Positions 59,852 to 64,000 of a stretch of 64,000 nt of DNA are shown piece after piece. The translations under genes were made by a program, and so were the position numbers. The notes beneath the pieces are model-generated. The model was not told the DNA's origin and did not search any database. It was given only the letters and a program-made list of their open reading frames with translations. This DNA is from Micromonospora siamensis (GTDB taxonomy: Bacteria; Actinomycetota; Actinomycetes; Mycobacteriales; Micromonosporaceae), in the NCBI RefSeq assembly GCF_900090305.1, contig NZ_LT607751.1:1302001-1366000 (forward strand), in the 5' to 3' direction. Position 1 is the first letter of the stretch. Every line of letters starts with the position of its first letter.

Positions 59852-60601
59852 TCAGCGCCCTCCGCCGACTTCCAGCACGGAGCCGGTGACGTACGAAGAG
59901 GCGTCGGAGAGGAGGAACCAGACCGCCTCGGCCACCTCGTCGGGTGTGCCGATCCGGCCCAGCGGGACGGTGGGGCGCAGCAGCTCCGGCCGTTGCGGGA
60001 CGCCGTTGTCCCGGTGCAGGTCGGTGTCGATCAGGCCGGGGGCGACCGCGTTGATCCGGATCCCCTCTCCGGCGAGTTCGCGGGCGGCGCCCCAGGTGTG
60101 CGCGTTGACGGCCGCCTTGAGGGCGGCGTAGTGCACCCATTCCCCGGTCCCGCCGGTGCGGGCGCCGGTGGAGGAGACGTTGACGATGCGGCCGCCGACG
60201 CCACCGCGGCTGACCGCCATCCGGCGGGCCGCCTCGCGGGTGCAGAGCAGCACGCTGCGCAGCACGGTGCGGTACGCCAGGTCGGCCTGGTCCATCGTCA
60301 GGTCCATCACGGAGGCCAGGCCACCGGTGCTGGAGGCGTTGTTCACGAGCGCCGTCAGTGGCCCGAGCCGCTCGACGGCGGTGTCGAAGAGCCGGCGTAC
60401 GTCCTCCTCGACGGAAACGTCGCCGCCGACTGCGACGGCGTCGCCTCCCTTGTCGCGGATCTCGGTGACCAGCGCCTCGGCGGCGCTGCGGCTACGGAGA
60501 TAGTTGACGCAGACGGGCGTTCCCTCGCTCGCGGCCCGTCGGGCCACGGCGGCGCCGATCCCGCGTCCAGCACCGGTGACGATCAGCATGACCGGCCCCA
60601 C
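59852..60601 (-). CDS. Short-chain dehydrogenase/reductase
   Basis: 249 residues from GTG 60601, directly after the oxygenase stop; ATG 60589 (MLIVTGAG) is an equally good start. Classical [20 protein letters not shown], active-site VNVSSTGA and YAALK, and [13 protein letters not shown]. It resembles 3-oxoacyl-ACP (FabG-type) reductases, using NAD(P)H. It likely reduces a beta-keto or oxidises a hydroxyl intermediate. Confidence 0.9.
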   Translation of the reverse strand: MGPVMLIVTGAGRGIGAAVARRAASEGTPVCVNYLRSRSAAEALVTEIRDKGGDAVAVGGDVSVEEDVRRLFDTAVERLGPLTALVNNASSTGGLASVMDLTMDQADLAYRTVLRSVLLCTREAARRMAVSRGGVGGRIVNVSSTGARTGGTGEWVHYAALKAAVNAHTWGAARELAGEGIRINAVAPGLIDTDLHRDNGVPQRPELLRPTVPLGRIGTPDEVAEAVWFLLSDASSYVTGSVLEVGGGR

Positions 60602-61606
60602 TCACCCGTTCACGACGCCGTACCGGTCCTCCAGGAAGAACTCCTCGAAGGCCTGCAGGCTGTAGACGTTGTGGGTCTTGAGCAGCCACCGGTGCCGCAG
60701 CGAGTCGACGTCGCGGATCTCGCGTACCTCGCGGCCGTGGATGACGTGGTGGTTGGAGAAGGTGACCGAGTCGCCCGGCCGGGACACCCGCAGCTTCTTG
60801 CGCCGGTGCAGCGCGGCGATGAAGGCGTCCAGCGCCGCCTGGGCCTCCTCGTCCAGCCCCTCGGTACGCCCCTCGAAGACCTTGGCGCCCTGTCCCTCGA
60901 TCAGCACCGCGTGGTCCTTGGCCCGGCCCAGCCGGACGTTGGCGCTGTGCCGGGTGACGTCGTCGAAGGGGGTGTAGAAGCGCGGCGAGGAGAGGATCTC
61001 GACCTGCCGGTCGGTCAGCTCCTCCACGGCGTGCTTGGTGACGGTGAAGGTGGAGTAGACCTCGTTCTCCGGGGTGTCCCGCAGGGTCAGCGTGTTGACG
61101 AAGTCGGGGCAGACGAAGTGGTTGGTGAAGTCGCGGTGGAACCGCAGGGTGCCCAGCGTCTTCTGCGACTGGGTGTCGTACATGGACTGCTTGGGGTAGA
61201 TGTCGTGGAACAGGTCGCCGTCGTTGACGCTGAGGTGCCCGATCATCTCGGTCCGGGTGAGTACGGCGTACAGGCCGAGGAAGCCCTCCGCCACGAAGGT
61301 CTTCTTCCGGGCGCGCTTCTCGGCGACCGGGTCGTCGGTGGTGAAGACCGGCAGGTCCCGGTCGATCGGGGCGTTGCCGATCACCACGAACGGCTCGGTG
61401 GAGAAGTCGCGCAGCATGGACAGCTCGCAGAACTCGACGAACCGGGCGGGCAGCCGGGTGTCGTCCTTGAGCCGGGCCAGTTCGTCGAGGTAGGTGGTGA
61501 TGTCGCCGTACGGGCTGGCGGTGACGTCGCGCAGGGCGTCGTGCAGGCCGGCCGACTCGGCCGGGGTGAAGACGAAGTCGTAGTCGATGAACTCGGGCTC
61601 GGGCAT
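60602..61606 (-). CDS. Fe(II)/2-oxoglutarate-dependent oxygenase (clavaminate synthase-like)
   Basis: 334 residues from ATG 61606. The iron triad is readable: H157 and D159 in LRFHRDFTNHF (HxD) and H290 in VIHGREVR, with R306 placed to bind 2-oxoglutarate. The sequence between (SVNDGDLFHDIYPKQSMYDT) recalls amino-acid hydroxylases of the clavaminate synthase/TauD superfamily. A free or ligated amino acid is the likely substrate, which fits the ATP-grasp ligase before it. Confidence 0.85.
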   Translation of the reverse strand: MPEPEFIDYDFVFTPAESAGLHDALRDVTASPYGDITTYLDELARLKDDTRLPARFVEFCELSMLRDFSTEPFVVIGNAPIDRDLPVFTTDDPVAEKRARKKTFVAEGFLGLYAVLTRTEMIGHLSVNDGDLFHDIYPKQSMYDTQSQKTLGTLRFHRDFTNHFVCPDFVNTLTLRDTPENEVYSTFTVTKHAVEELTDRQVEILSSPRFYTPFDDVTRHSANVRLGRAKDHAVLIEGQGAKVFEGRTEGLDEEAQAALDAFIAALHRRKKLRVSRPGDSVTFSNHHVIHGREVREIRDVDSLRHRWLLKTHNVYSLQAFEEFFLEDRYGVVNG

Positions 61607-61668
61607 GGTGGTCTCCCAGGGTGGCGCCGGCCTCGGGCGGCCGGTCTCGGATGGAGGAGTCGGGGCGG

Positions 61669-62916
61669 TCACGCCGCCGTGGTGCGCAGGGGCTGGTGCT
61701 TGTCCAGGCGATACAGGTCCTTTCGCAGTTCCTCGATGTCGTCGTTCCAGAGCAGGACGGAGGCGGCGAAGTCGCGGATGTCGGTGGCGGCGGCGGTGAC
61801 GTCGCCGACCTCGGCGTTCCAGGTCCAGCGGTGGTCGGAGCGCAGGTCGAGGGCGGTCCGGTCGACCACCCGTCCACCGGGCTTCGGGAAGTACACGTAG
61901 GCGGCGTACGGGCCGCGCCGGGTGGGGACGCCGACCTGCTCGCCGCGTTGCAGGCGGAACAGCGCCTCCTCGACGTTGACGCCGTAGCGGATCTGGCTGG
62001 TGAAGGGGATGAGGGCCGCGGGGGCGCGGGCGGCGATCTCCAGGAAGACCAGCTCGCCGTCGGGGAGCCGGAACACCTCGTGGTGGAACACGCCCCGGGC
62101 GGGCTTGTCGGGCAGCGCGTCGAGGACCCGACGGTTGAACGCGAGCAGCGGCTCGTGCGCCGGGTCCTCCTCGGGGAGGGTGAAGCTGCAGCTCAGCTTG
62201 CCGGCGATGTAGTCGTAGCAGGGGTAGAGGTTCTCGTTGACGCCGACGTGCAGGATGCGTCCGTCCTCGACCAGGGTGTCCAGGTGGTAGAGGGTGCCGG
62301 TGACGAACTCGTCGATCTCCCAGCCGCCGCGGGCGTCGTCCCGGAGCCGGTCGGCGGCCCATTCGGCGAGGTCGGCCCGGGTGTCGATCCGTCGGGTGCC
62401 GACGCTGCCGGACTCGTTGGTGGGCTTGGCGAAGGCGGGCAGCCCCACCCGGTCGACGATCCCGTCGAGGTACGCCTCCGGGTCGGTCCGGCAGGCCTCG
62501 GCGTCCCAGGCGACGTGCCGCGGCAGGCGTACGCCGGCGTCGCGGAGCGCGGCCTTCATGGCGAGCTTGTCGACGAAGGGCTGGACGTTGTGCGGCAGGT
62601 CGCCGGGTATGCCGAGGTCGGCCCGGACCTGCGCGACGGTGCCGAGCGAGTACTCGTCGTGGCAGAGCAGGCGGACGTCGTCGCGCTCGGCGGGGTCGAG
62701 TCCGGCGCGGATGGCGGTGACCGCCTCGGTCAGCCCGGCGACGTCGAACCGCTCGGGCACGACGATGTGGGCGAAGACGTCCTGCCGGTTGCGGCGGCGC
62801 AGCCGGTCGAGGTTGGCCGGGCTGGTGACCAGCGCGAGGCGACGGTCCGGGCGGGCCAGCAGCGCCGGATCGATGCGGAAGGACGCCACGTCCTGGACGA
62901 CGATGTCTGTTCGCAC
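61669..62916 (-). CDS. ATP-grasp carboxylate-amine ligase
   Basis: 415 residues from ATG 62916. ATP-grasp features: FVDKLAMKAALRDAGVRLPR, lysine and loop in FAKPTNESGSVGTRRI, EIDEFVTGTLYHLDTLVEDG and the metal-binding EIAARAPAALIPF. Such ligases activate a carboxylate as acyl phosphate and join it to an amine, as in dipeptide ligases. As first gene of the nine-gene operon it may set the amide bond of the product. It is divergent from a small secreted-peptide gene. Confidence 0.88.
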   Translation of the reverse strand: MRTDIVVQDVASFRIDPALLARPDRRLALVTSPANLDRLRRRNRQDVFAHIVVPERFDVAGLTEAVTAIRAGLDPAERDDVRLLCHDEYSLGTVAQVRADLGIPGDLPHNVQPFVDKLAMKAALRDAGVRLPRHVAWDAEACRTDPEAYLDGIVDRVGLPAFAKPTNESGSVGTRRIDTRADLAEWAADRLRDDARGGWEIDEFVTGTLYHLDTLVEDGRILHVGVNENLYPCYDYIAGKLSCSFTLPEEDPAHEPLLAFNRRVLDALPDKPARGVFHHEVFRLPDGELVFLEIAARAPAALIPFTSQIRYGVNVEEALFRLQRGEQVGVPTRRGPYAAYVYFPKPGGRVVDRTALDLRSDHRWTWNAEVGDVTAAATDIRDFAASVLLWNDDIEELRKDLYRLDKHQPLRTTAA

Positions 62917-63186
62917 GGGAACCCCTCATCCGTGACGATCGCGTGCCGGAGACACGCGAGTGCCGGTGACCGCATCGATCGGCGGTCGTCTCTTCGGGTA
63001 GGACGCTAGGCCCGTCGGCTCGTCTTGTCAACGTTTGGCAAATCGATCGGCAACCCGAGTCAAGATTTATTCCGTTCTGGGTTGCCGACCACGGAGGGCG
63101 GCCTTACGGTGGCGCTTGGCAACCTTGGTCGAGCCGGCGTCCCGCGCCGGTCCGCTGTCCCGCCGACCTACATTGCGAGGAATCCC
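62917..63186. promoter_or_regulatory. Divergent promoter region with a long inverted repeat
   Basis: This 270-bp gap serves the biosynthetic operon (minus) and the small peptide gene (plus). CGGCAACCC (63048-63056) and GGGTTGCCG (63079-63087) are a perfect 9-bp inverted repeat around an AT-rich 22-bp centre; a further GGCAACC lies near 63117. It is a good candidate operator, perhaps for the XRE regulator nearby. GAGG (63177-63180) precedes ATG 63187. Confidence 0.5.
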
Positions 63187-63354
63187 ATGGCATCGAAACT
63201 GTCGCTCGGCGTCCTGCTCAGCCTGCTTCTGCTGCTGGGTCTCGCCGGCCCCGCCGCGAGCTCGGCGACGGCGCCGCCGCCGGCCCCTTCCGCCGGCGCG
63301 GTGCAGCCCGAGGCGGGCGGCGACGCGATCAACAACGACATCGACTGGCCTTGA
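63187..63354 (+). CDS. Small secreted peptide beside the biosynthetic operon
   Basis: 55 residues from ATG 63187 with GAGG upstream. Residues 1 to ~29 are a signal peptide (SLGVLLSLLLLLGLAGPAAS), then an Ala/Pro-rich stretch and an acidic end DAINNDIDWP. Not recognised. It may be an exported signal or simply an envelope peptide. No Cys, and no leader features of a known RiPP class. It sits between the operon and an XRE regulator of a type sometimes paired with small exported peptides. Confidence 0.5.
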   Translation: MASKLSLGVLLSLLLLLGLAGPAASSATAPPPAPSAGAVQPEAGGDAINNDIDWP

Positions 63355-63515
63355 TCGACTCCGGGGTCGGCCGTGCCCGCGCGGTGCGGTATGGTGCGGC
63401 CGACCCCGCGAGCGAGCCGTCCTGACTGGTGACCTTTGACAAGGTCTTACCAAGTAGGCAACACTTCTTGCGAGCATGCGGCGGGGGGAGACGCCGGGCA
63501 GAAGCAGGTGACAGG

Positions 63516-64000
63516 GTGAGCGAGCCACTAGAGCAACCGGAGTTCGGCCAACGGCTGCGGGCGTTGCGCCGGGAACGTGGCCTGTCCCAGGCCGACGTGG
63601 TCGGTCCGGGAATGTCGGCGGCCTACCTCTCCCGCCTGGAGTCCGGCGCCCGGCCCCCGACCGCCCGGGCCGTCCAGTACCTCGCGGAGAAGCTGGAGCT
63701 TCCGCTGTCCGCGTTCAGCGCCGAGCAGCCCGACGACCTGAGCACGGTGCTGGCGACCATCACCTCCAGCGAGGACGGCGACACCGTCGAGCCGATCATG
63801 TCGGCCGTACGCGCCGACGGCCAGGCCGCCGCCGCCACCCGCTGGCAGGCCCTCTGGATCCTCGCCCGCCTCCAGATCAAGCAGGGCCGGCACGGCGAGG
63901 CACTCAAGACCCTGGACGCCCTGGCCGAGCTCAGCACCGAGGTGGCCTCACCCGAGCTGGAGATCCGGGCACGCAACCAGCTGGCCCGCTGCCAACGCTC
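63516..64000 (+). CDS. XRE-type regulator with helical C-terminus (3' end outside window)
   Basis: Starts at GTG 63516 and is open to the window end, 161 residues visible. Residues ~8-65 form an XRE helix-turn-helix (FGQRLRALRRERGLSQADVV, AAYLSRLESGARPPTARAVQ). Later residues (RWQALWILARLQIKQGRHGE, ALKTLDALAEL) look like TPR helices. Such HTH-TPR regulators can respond to peptides. Divergence from the operon and the neighbouring peptide gene make it the likely pathway regulator. Confidence 0.82.
   Translation, partial: MSEPLEQPEFGQRLRALRRERGLSQADVVGPGMSAAYLSRLESGARPPTARAVQYLAEKLELPLSAFSAEQPDDLSTVLATITSSEDGDTVEPIMSAVRADGQAAAATRWQALWILARLQIKQGRHGEALKTLDALAELSTEVASPELEIRARNQLARCQR

Noticed and set aside
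63436-63464. A sigma-70 promoter (TTGACA at 63436-63441) for the XRE gene
   Set aside because: No acceptable -10 element at 16-18 bp spacing; TAGGCA is only 13 bp away.
12-64000. CRISPR array or cas genes
   Set aside because: No series of regularly spaced identical repeats and no Cas protein motifs were seen on either strand.

Overview
The window looks like chromosomal DNA of a very high-GC actinomycete, most likely Micromonosporaceae (Micromonospora-like). This rests on the strong G/C third-position bias, frequent GTG starts, ATGA/GTGA gene overlaps, and actinobacterial families such as SARP and PucR regulators, Spo0M, STAS/SpoIIE and ECF sigma/zf-HC2 pairs. The genus is an inference.

Region by region. 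1-5.2 kb: an inorganic-carbon module, with a partial beta-carbonic-anhydrase-like gene divergent from a single ORF that fuses a DabB-like (NuoL-type) membrane part to DabA (DUF2309), coupled to a PII-like gene. 5.2-13.4 kb: a DUF5872-like gene, a secreted protein, PucR and SARP regulators, and STAS, SpoIIE and PAS-GAF signalling genes. 13.4-20.2 kb: a minus-strand copper cluster (ECF sigma, zf-HC2 anti-sigma, PCuAC chaperone, Tat Dyp peroxidase, CopC, CopD-CtaG fusion) with a YcnI remnant beside it. 20.4-26.9 kb: a PhoA-type phosphatase, and divergently an operon of solute-binding/VWA lipoprotein, XpaC-like, second solute-binding protein and TelA. 27-33.9 kb: a truncated IS110 copy, then YccF, a CNNM/CorC-like transporter, Spo0M, GlsB/YeaQ-like, a CDF transporter, CsbD and a lipoprotein. 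34-38 kb: MarR + alpha/beta hydrolase, and HxlR divergent from SDR + MFS.

38.2-52.2 kb is accessory in character and is framed by a ~240-bp direct repeat that ends inside tRNA-Arg(CCT): the left copy holds only the 5' half of the tRNA, the right copy leads into the intact tRNA. Inside lie a retron (reverse transcriptase plus a 173-nt ncRNA bounded by a perfect 16-nt inverted repeat), an ECF sigma/anti-sigma/ABC operon cut by a nonsense-mutated IS701-type transposase, a two-component system followed by DUF2993 and MMPL genes, a glycoside hydrolase fragment, and a complete IS110 whose empty target can be reconstructed from the repeat.

52.5-64 kb: a phosphotransferase, then a nine-gene minus-strand operon (ATP-grasp ligase, Fe(II)/2OG oxygenase, SDR, class III aminotransferase, KASIII, acyl-CoA dehydrogenase, FlK-like thioesterase, MFS exporter, FemAB/BioF2-like acyltransferase). 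It reads as a small biosynthetic pathway with no PKS/NRPS or carrier protein in view. A short secreted peptide and an XRE regulator (cut by the window end) lie divergently beside it.

The items most worth attention are the retron with its visible ncRNA and N-terminally extended RT, the assembly-line-free biosynthetic operon, and the DabB-DabA fusion.
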